Source: Alicyclobacillus tolerans (GTDB lineage Bacteria; Bacillota; Bacilli; Alicyclobacillales; Alicyclobacillaceae). Taken from it: a stretch of DNA of 34,823 nt. The notes under the pieces were generated by a model that was not told where the DNA came from, did not search any database, and worked only from the letters and a program-made list of their open reading frames with translations. The position numbers were made by a program, and so were the translations under genes. Location of the stretch: NCBI RefSeq assembly GCF_001447355.1, contig NZ_JXBW01000026.1, positions 1 through 34,823 of the forward strand. The letters run 5' to 3'. Below, piece after piece: positions 7,324 to 15,513 of this stretch; positions within the stretch are counted from its first letter, which is position 1, and each line of letters opens with the position of its first letter.

Positions 7324-9496
7324 ATGAAATGCAACTTATGTCACGAACGTCCCGCAACGGCACACATTCGGACGCAGCGAAATCAGCAAGTGTTCGAACT
7401 GCACCTGTGCATCGAATGTATGGCGAAAGTTCAAGCAGGCTACAAACTGCCCAGTGCGTTGGGCGGCTTCGATTTTGGTTCGGCAATTCCCGGAATGAAC
7501 GACTTGTTTGCACAGTTTCGTGGTGTGCCGCGCGAGGCACAGATTCGCACACAAACGTCAGGCGGCGGTTTCCTTGACCAATTCGGTCGCAATCTAACAC
7601 AGCTTGCGGCCGACGGCCGGATCGATCCGCTGATCGGGCGCGACAAGGAAATCGCGCGTACCATCGAGATTCTTAATCGTCGCAACAAGAACAATCCGGT
7701 GCTCATCGGGGAGCCTGGTGTCGGTAAAACGGCCGTCGTCGAAGGCTTGGCGTTACACATTGTGCAAGGTCAAGTGCCGAGCAAGCTTCGCGACAAGCAG
7801 ATTTACGCTATCGATGTGGCATCCCTGGTCGCAGACACGGGCATTCGCGGCCAGTTTGAAGAGCGCATGCAGGGGCTCATTCGCGAATTGGAGTCTCGCG
7901 ACGACGTGATCGCGTTTATCGATGAAATCCATCTGCTCGTAGGGGCTGGGTCGGCACAAGGCTCTATGGATGCAGGTAACATCCTGAAGCCCGCACTTGC
8001 ACGCGGCGATTTGCAAGTCATCGGTGCCACGACCTTGAAGGAGTATCGGCAAATTGAAAAGGACGCAGCCCTGGAACGCCGATTCCAGCCAGTGACGGTC
8101 AATGAGCCGAGCGTTGACGAGGCAATCGCGATTTTGCAAGGGATCCGTTCGAAGTATGAGGAATTTCACCAAGTTCAATTCACGGATGAAGCGGTACGCG
8201 CGTGTGTGACGTTGTCTCAGCGTTATATCGCTGATCGGTTTCTTCCCGATAAGGCGATTGATTTGATGGACGAGGCGGGTTCCAAGGCGAACTTGGCTCA
8301 GGCCGATGGCCGCGCGGATGACATACAGGCACGACTTGCGGCATTGGCTCGTGAAAAAGCCGAAGCGGCCCGCGTCGAGGCGTATGAACGCGCAGCGGAA
8401 CTGCATCGGGAAGAGATGCAATTGCGCGAGCAGTTGGCAAGCATGGCGGCGCAGGGCAGTCAGTCCAAGCGGCCGACCGTGACGGAACGGGACATCGCCG
8501 CGATCGTCGAAGGGAAGACGGGCATTCCGGTGACGAAGGTAGAAACCGATGAACAAACCAAATTGCGTCACTTGGAAGAGGATTTGGCGCAATACGTCAT
8601 CGGACAGCCACAGGCGGGCAAGCATCAAGCAGGTGGCCAAGGCAGTGCGACGGAGCCGAGTGGGCTTGCGCAAGGGCGACCGGCCGATTGGTTCGTTCTT
8701 GTTCGTCGGACCGACTGGTGTTGGTAAGACAGAATTGGCGAAGCGTCTGGCCGAGCGCTTGTTCGGCTCCAAGGATGCGATGATTCGGCTCGATATGAGC
8801 GAATACATGGAAAAGCATGCGGTATCCAAGTTGATTGGTTCGCCTCCGGGATATGTCGGATATGAAGAAGCTGGCCAATTGACAGAGCAAGTGCGGAGAA
8901 AGCCGTACAGTCTGATCTTGCTCGACGAGATTGAAAAAGCGCATCCTGACGTACAACACATCTTCCTGCAAATCATGGAGGATGGGCGTTTGACGGACAG
9001 CCAGGGACGTACGGTCAGCTTTAAGGATACGATTCTCATTATGACGAGCAACGCGGGTGTCATGGAGCGCAAATCGACGGTTGGCTTTGCACTTGGGGAA
9101 GACAAGCACGATGTCTCGACGGAGTCGAATGCGGATCAGCTGACCGCGTATTTCAAGCCTGAGTTCCTGAATCGTTTTGACGCAATCGTGCAGTTCTCTC
9201 CGCTTGCCGAAGCCGATATCGCGCGGATTGTGGAGCTATTCCTCGGTGAGCGCAAGCAATGGCTGGCGGAGCAAGGCGTCGAATTGTCCTGGACGCCGGA
9301 GGCCGTAAAGGTGCTGGCTGCGCGTGGGTATCACCCAACACTGGGGGCGCGTCCATTGCGCCGAGCCATTCAGGAGTTGGTTGAAGACCCCATTGCCGAC
9401 TTGTTGATCGATCACGAACATATTCAAGCTGTGCGGATCGACGGTAACGATGGCGCATTGGTTGTCGAACCAGCCATGGCCGCGCAGACGGCGTAA
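7324..9496 (+). pseudogene. clpE: ATP-dependent Clp protease ATP-binding subunit ClpE, frameshifted
   Basis: This is a Hsp100/ClpE unfoldase that would feed proteins to ClpP under heat or thiol stress. In order come a zinc finger (Cys3, Cys6, Cys29, Cys32), AAA+ domain 1 with Walker A GEPGVGKT (129-136) and Walker B Asp200-Glu201, and a coiled middle region. AAA+ domain 2 follows, with Walker [21 protein letters not shown] and PEFLNRFD. The short N-terminus and zinc finger distinguish ClpE from ClpC. The frame breaks at about codon 432. CAAGCAT-CAAGCAG (8619-8632) is a near-perfect 7-nt tandem duplication, and removing one copy restores the length and frame of the VIGQ...VAKAVRR region. As read, frame 1 stops at 8727 and domain 2 continues in the next frame to 9496. 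Either a recent mutation or a sequencing error could explain it. Both halves are otherwise intact. Confidence 0.88.
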
Positions 9497-9522
9497 GCCG
9501 ACAGCGTCATCATGCGAGTGAG

Positions 9523-9558
9523 AAAGCGATGGCTTCCCAAAGGGGGCCATCGCTTTTT
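9523..9558 (+). terminator. Rho-independent terminator after clpE
   Basis: The arms AAAGCGATGGC (9523-9533) and GCCATCGCTTT (9546-9556) form a perfect 11-bp stem, and the run of T extends to 9558. Confidence 0.88.
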
Positions 9559-9692
9559 ATGGTTTTTCAGTGCAACTTCAGAGCTTGTATCTGAAATGGT
9601 TTCGTCAATCTTTTACGGCGCACTTTCTTCGGGTTTGCAATCTCTCTATCATGGAATTCAAAAGCGCCGTACAGGGAGGTATTGCGAACACT

Positions 9693-11060
9693 GTGCTGAA
9701 TACCATCGTTGCCGTCATTTCGTTGGCAAATTTCGTATTGTTAATTTGGATCGTGTTTGGACGGGGAGGTGGATTGTCAAACAAATCAAACAATAGACAA
9801 GAATCAGGGGTTCAATTCGAACGCCTGGAGCGTGGTCTGCGCGACGAAATCATGGCGAGTCGCGAAGAGGCGAATCGATCGGCGCGCGAGGCCAGAATGG
9901 AGTTGGCGGCTCAGGTACAGGGGCTTTCGCAGTCGCTGGCACGCACGCTTGCTGAAGGCGCAAACAGCACTGTGCAAGCGATCACGCTGCAACAACAGGC
10001 ATTGATCGATGCCATCGGTGAGATGTCGCGACAGCAAAAGGGCATGCTCGATTCGTTTAACAAGCAACTCGCCGATTTGGCTCAGCTTAATGCGAGTCAA
10101 TTGGAGCAAGTGCGCGAAGCTGTGGAGCGCCGCCTGCGCTATTTACAGGAGGAAAATAGCAATAAGCTTGAGCAAATGCGAATGACTGTCGACGAGAAGT
10201 TGCACCAGACACTCGAACGACGCCTCGGGGAATCGTTTCAACTGGTCAGTGAACGCTTGGAACAGGTTCATCAAGGATTAGGCGAAATGCAGTCGCTTGC
10301 GGCGGGGGTTGGCGATTTAAAGCGCGTGCTGACGAACGTAAAATTCCGTGGGACGATGGGGGAATTGCAGCTTGAGACCCTGCTCGAGCAAGTGCTAAGT
10401 CCCGAGCAATATGCACGCAATGTCGCCATCCGGCAAGATTCACAAGAACGGGTCGATTTTGCCGTCCGTTTGCCCGGGAAGGATGACGGTGACGCACCCG
10501 TATGGTTGCCGATCGACGCCAAGTTCCCCCTCGAAGATTACCAGCGTCTGCAGGAGGCTCAAGAAGCGGGCGACCTCGACCTGTTTACAGAGGCGGCAAA
10601 GGCACTCGAAAATCGCATCAAACTCGAAGCCAAATCGATCCGCGACAAGTACATACAGCCGCCGCTCACGACCGATTTTGCGCTTATGTTTCTACCGGTA
10701 GAGGGGTTATTTGCCGAGGTCTTGCGCCGCTCCGGCCTCTGGGAGACGTTACAGCGCGAGTATCGCGTCATCATCACGGGACCAACCACGATTACGGCTC
10801 TCCTCAACAGCCTGCAGCTTGGCTTTCGCACTTTGGCTATACAGAAGCGATCCAGTGAGGTGTGGAATCTGTTGGGGGCGGTTAAATCTGAGTTTGGGAA
10901 GTTCGGGGATGTGCTTGAACGGACGCAGAAAAAGTTGCAGGAGGCGAGCAACACCATCGACAAGGCCGCGGTTCGCTCGCGTGCTATCGAGCGGCAACTG
11001 CGTTCCGTCGAAGCGAGTCCTTTACCTTCGGAACCCAAATGGCTGGAAGGCGAAGGGTGA
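9693..11060 (+). CDS. rmuC: DNA recombination protein RmuC
   Basis: RmuC-family proteins are membrane-tethered, nuclease-like proteins that limit recombination between inverted repeats. The first ~20 residues from the chosen start form a membrane helix (AVISLANFVLLIWIVF). A long charged coiled coil follows, and then the conserved C-terminal domain with RGTMGELQLETLLEQVL, LPIDAKFPLEDYQRL, FALMFLPVEGLFAEVL and GPTTITALLNSLQLGFRTL. GTG at 9693 is preferred because AGGGAGG (9673-9679) lies upstream and the membrane helix then begins at once, as is usual in the family. The spacing of about 13 nt is long. In-frame starts at 9570 (GTG) and 9651 (ATG) lack a ribosome site. The gene stands alone between the clpE terminator and a hairpin at its stop codon. 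Confidence 0.88.
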   Translation: MLNTIVAVISLANFVLLIWIVFGRGGGLSNKSNNRQESGVQFERLERGLRDEIMASREEANRSAREARMELAAQVQGLSQSLARTLAEGANSTVQAITLQQQALIDAIGEMSRQQKGMLDSFNKQLADLAQLNASQLEQVREAVERRLRYLQEENSNKLEQMRMTVDEKLHQTLERRLGESFQLVSERLEQVHQGLGEMQSLAAGVGDLKRVLTNVKFRGTMGELQLETLLEQVLSPEQYARNVAIRQDSQERVDFAVRLPGKDDGDAPVWLPIDAKFPLEDYQRLQEAQEAGDLDLFTEAAKALENRIKLEAKSIRDKYIQPPLTTDFALMFLPVEGLFAEVLRRSGLWETLQREYRVIITGPTTITALLNSLQLGFRTLAIQKRSSEVWNLLGAVKSEFGKFGDVLERTQKKLQEASNTIDKAAVRSRAIERQLRSVEASPLPSEPKWLEGEG

Positions 11061-11085
11061 CGGCACAAGGCGGCCGTCACCTTCG
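11051..11085. other. Strong hairpin over the rmuC stop codon
   Basis: CGAA-GGGTGACGGC (11051-11064) pairs with GCCGTCACC-TTCG (11073-11085), with one bulged G. No T-run follows on either strand, so this is not a classical terminator. It may stabilise the ends of the converging rmuC and yjzC transcripts. Confidence 0.5.
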
Positions 11086-11097
11086 TGATCGCTTTGG

Positions 11098-11292
11098 TCA
11101 GTGTTTTTTATTCGTTTTGATACGCCGCCACTTCCGATCGTCGTTGGTTGTTTCGGGAAACCGTTCTCCCTTGTGCAAATACACTCGCCGTGGGTGATGT
11201 AGATCCTCGCTGTCCGGGTGTGCTCCAACTTCAATGTACACGCCGTTGTTTGGTGCTTCATAGCCAGGGGTAAACTCGGAACGTTCGCCCAT
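11098..11292 (-). CDS. yjzC: YjzC family protein
   Basis: This 64-residue protein matches the small YjzC family of Bacilli, whose function is unknown. Its recognisable features are FTPGYEAPNNGVYIEVGA near the start and the VYLHKGERFPETTNDDRKW block near the end. It has no membrane segment or signal peptide, and the C-terminus is very basic (KWRRIKTNKKH). The ATG start is supported by a GAGGTG ribosome site with about 7-nt spacing. The gene converges on rmuC and is transcribed alone. Confidence 0.85.
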   Translation of the reverse strand: MGERSEFTPGYEAPNNGVYIEVGAHPDSEDLHHPRRVYLHKGERFPETTNDDRKWRRIKTNKKH

Positions 11293-11358
11293 GTATCATC
11301 ACCTCACAGCTAGTGTCCACCGCTTTGGCGGTTCACATGACTGGTGATTCGAGGCATG

Positions 11359-12036
11359 TTACGTAAGCAACGGTACCAGACTGGGCGCGAGTGCCAGCGT
11401 AATGAAGGCTGCAATTACCATCGACAGACTTGAGCAAGTACCTTCCATTTGCCCCATTTCAAACGCACGCGCCGTGCCGATGCCATGGCATCCCATGCCG
11501 AAGATGGCACCTTTGGCGATTGCGGATCGAATGCGGACATAGCGGATGACGAGGGGTCCGATGACGACGCCGGAAATACCAGTAATAATGACGAATACGG
11601 CCGTAAGCGTTGGAATGCCGCCAATGGTTTGCGAGATGTCCATGGCAATCGGAGTCGTCACTGACCTAGGCGCAACACTGGTCTCAATCATGCCGCCTAG
11701 GCGCATGAGCCGCGCGAGGAGGATGGACGACACAATGGCGGCCGCAGCGCCGGAGACGAGGCTGACAAGGAACTCAAGCCAATGCGCTTTTAATATGTGC
11801 ACGTTTCGATACAATGGGATGGCAAGAGCCACCGTCGCCGGACTCAGCATGTCGGTCAGCCATTTGCCGCTTGCAAAGTAGGTATGGTATGAAACGTGCG
11901 CCAAGGATAGGAATGCAATCAGTACGGCTAAGCACGTCAGTACAGGATTCAAAAATACATAGTGAAAGCGCTGATACAATTTTTTGCAAATCCCGTAGCA
12001 AATCAAGGTCGATACGAGACCAAGCCACATTACCAT
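11359..12036 (-). CDS. cidB: LrgB/CidB family membrane protein
   Basis: LrgB/CidB proteins are polytopic membrane proteins that work with a CidA/LrgA partner. The pair was first described as holin-antiholin-like and is now also linked to pyruvate or overflow-metabolite movement. The 225-residue product has about six to seven hydrophobic segments. It carries the family core LSPATVALAIPLYRN, SVAPRSVTTPIAMDIS and GMGCHGIGTARAFEMG. Its ATG overlaps the stop codon of cidA (ATGGTAA), which indicates translational coupling. The gene order and the divergent LysR gene match ywbH-ywbG and ywbI of Bacillus subtilis, favouring CidB over LrgB naming. Confidence 0.9.
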   Translation of the reverse strand: MVMWLGLVSTLICYGICKKLYQRFHYVFLNPVLTCLAVLIAFLSLAHVSYHTYFASGKWLTDMLSPATVALAIPLYRNVHILKAHWLEFLVSLVSGAAAAIVSSILLARLMRLGGMIETSVAPRSVTTPIAMDISQTIGGIPTLTAVFVIITGISGVVIGPLVIRYVRIRSAIAKGAIFGMGCHGIGTARAFEMGQMEGTCSSLSMVIAAFITLALAPSLVPLLT

Positions 12037-12473
12037 GATGCCACCTCTTTTGCATCTTCATGTGCTGTGCGGCGAGTGCGGCGCCGCTGCCTTGCCTTCC
12101 AGATGTTATCGGCCATGGTGCCCGTGACGAGCATGACAATAGCTGTGCTACAAACAATCGTGACTAAAATTTGTAATCCCTCATGTAACATCAAGTGTCC
12201 GTATGTCATAATGCCGACGGACGAAGGGACGAAAAATAAAAGCATCTCGCGAATTAAAAGGTCGCCGCCACGAGCAATCCAGTCGAGTCTCAGTACCCGA
12301 AATTGCAGCAGCAAAAACAAGATGATGAGGCCAAAAATACTGCCGGGAATGGGCGTGTGCAGCAATTTCGAGATAAACCCACCAATATCGGCCAACCCGT
12401 ACAAAACTGCGATCTGCAGAATGAGAACCGCAATTGCCACGGTTTTTTTGCGTATCCATGTCAAGCGTTGCAT
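12030..12473 (-). CDS. cidA: CidA/LrgA family holin-like protein
   Basis: This small membrane protein of 147 residues has four hydrophobic segments and the family signature HTPIPGSIFGLIILFLLLQF (residues about 39-58). FVPSSVGIMTYGHLM follows about 30 residues later. The tail is strongly basic (ARQRRRTRR) and presumably cytoplasmic. Partnered with cidB, it is proposed to affect autolysis and metabolite flux at the membrane. The ATG at 12473 follows an AAAGGAAG ribosome site. The upstream gap to the divergent LysR gene (12474-12581) should hold both promoters. Confidence 0.88.
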   Translation of the reverse strand: MQRLTWIRKKTVAIAVLILQIAVLYGLADIGGFISKLLHTPIPGSIFGLIILFLLLQFRVLRLDWIARGGDLLIREMLLFFVPSSVGIMTYGHLMLHEGLQILVTIVCSTAIVMLVTGTMADNIWKARQRRRTRRTAHEDAKEVASW

Positions 12474-12500
12474 CGTTGCGCACTTCCTTTCCGTATTAAG

Positions 12501-12543
12501 CTTACGCCGGCCGGAATAGAAGGTCTAATATATAAATCGTAAG
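12501..12543. promoter_or_regulatory. Inverted repeat in the cidA-cidR control region
   Basis: CTTACG (12501-12506) and CGTAAG (12538-12543) form an inverted repeat, with an AT-rich TATATAAAT in the 31-bp gap between the arms and a CCGGCCGG palindrome beside the left arm. Its position between divergent LysR and target genes suits a regulator site, but six-base arms can arise by chance. Confidence 0.3.
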
Positions 12544-12581
12544 TGAATGAGTCGAAAAACGAATCATGAAATGGGGTGATG

Positions 12582-13457
12582 ATGACGGAACTTCGTCAAC
12601 TCGAATACTTCGTCGCCGTCGCTGAGGAGTTGCATTTTGGCCGCGCCGCGAAACGTCTTGGTCTGACACAGCCTCCCTTAAGTCAGCAAATCCGACAATT
12701 GGAAGGTGAGCTTGGGGTGCGTCTGTTGGATCGAACCAACCGCAAGGTGCGCTTGACCGACGCGGGAATGGCCTACTTACAGGAGGTGCGCCAGGTTTTG
12801 GCACGGTTGCAGGCGGCCACCGAGACGGCAAGACGAGCCGCGTCTGGCGCCGTTGGTAAACTTGTCGTTGGCTTTGTCGGGTCGGCTACGTATGATTGGT
12901 TGCCACCCGTCATTCGCCGTTATCAGGAACTCTGCCCAGGCGTCGAGCTCATCTTGCGTGAAATGCCGACACCGGCGCAAATGGAAGCTCTCCTCACGGG
13001 TGCGATCGACGTCGGTGTGCTGCGCACCCCGGCTGCTCATCCGGATTTGCATGTGTGTTCAATTCGGCGGGACGAGTGTGTGGTTGTGTTGCCGGTCGGC
13101 AGTGACTTAGCGGCCAAAAGCGGCGTCCACATGGAGGATTTACAGGGCGAGCCGTTGGTGCTTGTCGCGCGATCGATCTGGCCCGGGCTGTATGACAGTG
13201 TCGTCACGCTCTGTCGGGCGGCCGGCTTCGGTCCGACCATTCGTCTCGAAGTCACGGAGGTGCAAACTGCCGTTGGGCTGGTTGCGGCCGGCATGGGCGT
13301 GAGCATCTTGCCAAAGGCGACGCAAAACGTGCATGCGCGCGAAGTGCGATACGTACCCATCGAAGGGCCGGCACCAGTGGTGGAATTGGGCATTGCTTGG
13401 CGGCGAGACGACGATTCCAGCGTTGTCCAGCGGTTTTTGCAGATTGCTCAGGATTGA
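12582..13457 (+). CDS. cidR: LysR-type regulator CidR
   Basis: This LysR-family activator has an N-terminal helix-turn-helix (FGRAAKRLGLTQPPLSQQI) and a C-terminal effector domain. The 291-residue length is typical. It is divergent from cidA-cidB, as CidR/YwbI is in staphylococci and bacilli, where it responds to acetate or carbon overflow. The name therefore rests mainly on position. Three tandem candidate starts exist (GTG 12576, ATG 12579, ATG 12582). The GGGGTGAT site (12573-12580) gives workable spacing only for the last. The stop codon overlaps the -35 box of the next promoter. Confidence 0.85.
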   Translation: MTELRQLEYFVAVAEELHFGRAAKRLGLTQPPLSQQIRQLEGELGVRLLDRTNRKVRLTDAGMAYLQEVRQVLARLQAATETARRAASGAVGKLVVGFVGSATYDWLPPVIRRYQELCPGVELILREMPTPAQMEALLTGAIDVGVLRTPAAHPDLHVCSIRRDECVVVLPVGSDLAAKSGVHMEDLQGEPLVLVARSIWPGLYDSVVTLCRAAGFGPTIRLEVTEVQTAVGLVAAGMGVSILPKATQNVHAREVRYVPIEGPAPVVELGIAWRRDDDSSVVQRFLQIAQD

Positions 13458-13483
13458 CAAATGAAGAAACAAAGTGTTATGTT
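13454..13483 (+). promoter_or_regulatory. Promoter of the leader peptide and ABC exporter operon
   Basis: A perfect -35 TTGACA (13454-13459) is followed 18 bp later by TATGTT (13478-13483), preceded by TG at 13475-13476 as an extended -10. The predicted start is near 13490. The -35 box overlaps the cidR stop codon. Confidence 0.65.
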
Positions 13484-13519
13484 ATATTCTGACTTCACGC
13501 GAAAGGAGTGTGCATTCCC

Positions 13520-13603
13520 ATGATTCGTATGCTGACGATTGCACTGGTTCCCATGGTCATCCGCTCGGGAATGCGACCTCCGTCTCGTTGCGCGAAAGCA
13601 TGA
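13520..13603 (+). CDS. Leader peptide of the BmrCD-type exporter operon
   Basis: A 27-codon open frame begins with ATG at 13520 and ends with TGA at 13601-13603. AAAGGAG (13502-13508) lies 11 nt upstream. The peptide starts MIRMLTIALVPMVIRSG, continues MRPPSR and ends CAKA. It lies between a good promoter and two tandem terminators ahead of a BmrC/BmrD-like exporter. That matches bmrB of Bacillus subtilis, a leader peptide whose antibiotic-stalled translation lets transcription continue into bmrCD. I do not claim sequence similarity to BmrB. The role is inferred from position and from the RNA pairings that run through the frame. Confidence 0.65.
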   Translation: MIRMLTIALVPMVIRSGMRPPSRCAKA

Positions 13604-13619
13604 GCAAACGAGTACATAT

Positions 13620-13652
13620 CGCGGGTCGCGTTCCGACGCGGCTCGCGTTTTT
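13620..13652 (+). terminator. Terminator 1 of the exporter leader
   Basis: CGCGGGTCGCGT (13620-13631) and ACGCGGCTCGCG (13636-13647) form a 12-bp stem with two G-U pairs and a TCCG loop, followed by five T (13648-13652). It is very GC-rich and should be efficient. Confidence 0.85.
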
Positions 13653-13680
13653 CATTTGCATGGTTTGCAAATGAAATTAC

Positions 13681-13708
13681 GGCATGCCGCGTCAGGTATG
13701 CCTTTTTT
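13681..13708 (+). terminator. Terminator 2 of the exporter leader
   Basis: GGCATGCC (13681-13688) and GGTATGCC (13695-13702) form an 8-bp stem with one G-U pair and a 6-nt loop, followed by six T. It ends 17 nt before the bmrC start. A separate hairpin (CATTTGCA with TGCAAATG, 13653-13673) lies between the two terminators. Confidence 0.75.
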
Positions 13709-13725
13709 GTGTAGGAGGACGAAAC

Positions 13726-15513
13726 GTGTTCCAAGTATTGTGGAAATTGCGATGGTTTTTCTGGCAACAGCGAAAGCGCTATGCCATTGCCGTTGGCCTG
13801 CTCTTGTTCCTCAACTTCGTTGAGGTCGCTCCACCGGATATCGTGGGGCGCGCCATCGATTTGATGAATCAGCGGGGGATGACGGCGGGCACGTTGTGGG
13901 ATCTCGTCGGCGCCCTGGCGCTTGTCATTGTCATCAGCTATACGTGCGGCTTCACCTGGCAGTATCAGTTGTACGGGGGTGCGCGCGTGCTCGAGTTGTC
14001 GCTGCGCAAGCGGCTCATGCGACACTTTCTCCAAATGACGCCGCGATTCTTTGAACAGAATCGCACCGGAGACTTAATGGCGAGATCGACCAACGACCTA
14101 AATGCGGTTTCACAGACCGCCGGGTTCGGCATTTTGACGTTGATCGACTCGACCACCTATTCCGCGACCATTCTTGTGACGATGGGCTCCTTGGACGGAT
14201 GGAGGTTGACGTTGCTTTCACTCGTCCCCATGCCGTTTATCGCCTTGGCGATGACCAAGTATGGGAAGATGTTGCACGAGCGATTCACACTTGCGCAGGA
14301 CGCGTTTGGCGATATGAACGATCGCGTCTTGGAGACCATAGCCGGCATTCGTGTCGTGCGGGCCTACGCGCAGGAAAAGCACGAGGAGGAGCGCTTCGCG
14401 GCGACGATGGCCGATGTCTATCGCAAGAACATCGCCGTGGCGCGCATTGACGCGTTGTTCGATCCGACCATCAGCATGCTTGTTGGCATTACCTATTTGA
14501 TTGGCCTTGGCTACGGGACTTACCTCGTCTTTCAAAGCCAGCTGACGATTGGCCAACTGACGTCGTTTAACGTCTATCTGGGAATGTTGATTTGGCCGAT
14601 GCTTGCCTTCGGACAGTTGATTAACATCATGCAACGCGGCAACGCATCTCTGGATCGAGTCAACGAGACACTTGCGTACAAGCCGGATGTCGTCGATCCG
14701 CCGACAACCGTGGCCGTTGACCGCCCTGAGGAGATCCGCTTTGAACACCTGACCTTCCGCTATCCAACTTCGGATCGAGACAACCTGAGCGACATCGAAC
14801 TCGTTATTCGCCGCGGTGAAACCCTAGGCATTGTGGGGCGCACAGGGAGTGGCAAATCGACATTGCTACGCCAGTTGCTTCGCGAGTATCCACCATCGCA
14901 AACAGGTGCCTTGACCATCGGCGGCGTGCGGATCGAACAGATTGCCATGGATATCGTGCACGGTTGGTTGGGATATGTCCCGCAGAATCCCATGCTGTTC
15001 TCGCGCAGCGTCCGCGATAACGTGCGCTTTGGTCGGCACGATGCGACGGACGCCGAAGTCCTGGAAGCCTTGCGCCTCGCCGATTTTGTGAAAGATCTTG
15101 AAAGGCTGCCAAACGGCCTCGACACGTTGGTTGGAGAACGTGGGATTTCGCTCTCCGGCGGACAGAAACAGCGCATTGCTCTGGCGCGGGCCCTGCTCGT
15201 CGATCCTGAGATTCTCATTCTTGACGACGCCATGTCTGCTGTCGATGCCCGCACGGAGGCACATATCATCGAATCGATCCGCTCGGTTCGCCAAGGCAGG
15301 ACTACTCTTATCGCAAGCCACCGCATGTCGGCAGTCGCACATGCCGATTGGATTGTCGTGATGGATGATGGGCGGATCGCAGAAGAAGGCACGTTTGCCG
15401 ATTTGATGGCGCAGGGAGGCTGGTACGCGCAACAGTACGAGCGCCAGCAAGCGTACGGGGAAGAGGCACTGGATGACAGCGATGCCATTGCTTTGGCGGA
15501 GGAACGGGGGTGA
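13726..15513 (+). CDS. bmrC: Heterodimeric multidrug ABC exporter, BmrC-like subunit
   Basis: The 595-residue half-transporter has six membrane helices in the first ~310 residues and an ABC ATPase domain after them. Walker A is GRTGSGKST and the signature is LSGGQKQR. Walker B ends LILDD, with Asp501 where an active ATPase has Glu. This non-catalytic Walker B is typical of BmrC and other asymmetric exporters, which supports pairing with the next gene. The H-loop His is kept (IASHRMS). The GTG start is fixed by AGGAGG (13713-13718) with 7-nt spacing. The stop codon overlaps the GTG of the partner gene. Expression is probably controlled by the upstream attenuator. Confidence 0.88.
   Translation: MFQVLWKLRWFFWQQRKRYAIAVGLLLFLNFVEVAPPDIVGRAIDLMNQRGMTAGTLWDLVGALALVIVISYTCGFTWQYQLYGGARVLELSLRKRLMRHFLQMTPRFFEQNRTGDLMARSTNDLNAVSQTAGFGILTLIDSTTYSATILVTMGSLDGWRLTLLSLVPMPFIALAMTKYGKMLHERFTLAQDAFGDMNDRVLETIAGIRVVRAYAQEKHEEERFAATMADVYRKNIAVARIDALFDPTISMLVGITYLIGLGYGTYLVFQSQLTIGQLTSFNVYLGMLIWPMLAFGQLINIMQRGNASLDRVNETLAYKPDVVDPPTTVAVDRPEEIRFEHLTFRYPTSDRDNLSDIELVIRRGETLGIVGRTGSGKSTLLRQLLREYPPSQTGALTIGGVRIEQIAMDIVHGWLGYVPQNPMLFSRSVRDNVRFGRHDATDAEVLEALRLADFVKDLERLPNGLDTLVGERGISLSGGQKQRIALARALLVDPEILILDDAMSAVDARTEAHIIESIRSVRQGRTTLIASHRMSAVAHADWIVVMDDGRIAEEGTFADLMAQGGWYAQQYERQQAYGEEALDDSDAIALAEERG

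Larger units (their letters stand above)
13512..13708 (+). promoter_or_regulatory. Transcription attenuator with mutually exclusive helices
   Basis: Five pairings read directly from the sequence exclude one another in turn. H1 is GCATTCCC (13512-13519, between the leader ribosome site and its ATG) with GGGAATGC (13567-13574). H2 is GGAATGCGACC (13568-13578) with GGTCGCGTTCC (13624-13634). T1 is terminator 1 (13620-13631 with 13636-13647). H3 is GACGCGGC (13635-13642) with GCCGCGTC (13686-13693). T2 is terminator 2 (13681-13688 with 13695-13702). A ribosome stalled at the leader start would mask H1, allowing H2, which breaks T1 and frees H3, which breaks T2. The pairings are seen; the switching order is inferred. 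Confidence 0.6.

Noticed and set aside
7753-9105. 450-codon open frame on the minus strand across clpE
   Set aside because: It lies wholly opposite clpE, gives a Cys/Arg/Leu-rich product with no recognisable motif, and has no ribosome site. GC-rich codon use in clpE explains it.
11970-11986. CcpA-type catabolite site (TGAAAGCGCTGATAC) inside cidB
   Set aside because: It matches only part of the consensus and lies near the start of the coding region without supporting context. It is probably chance.
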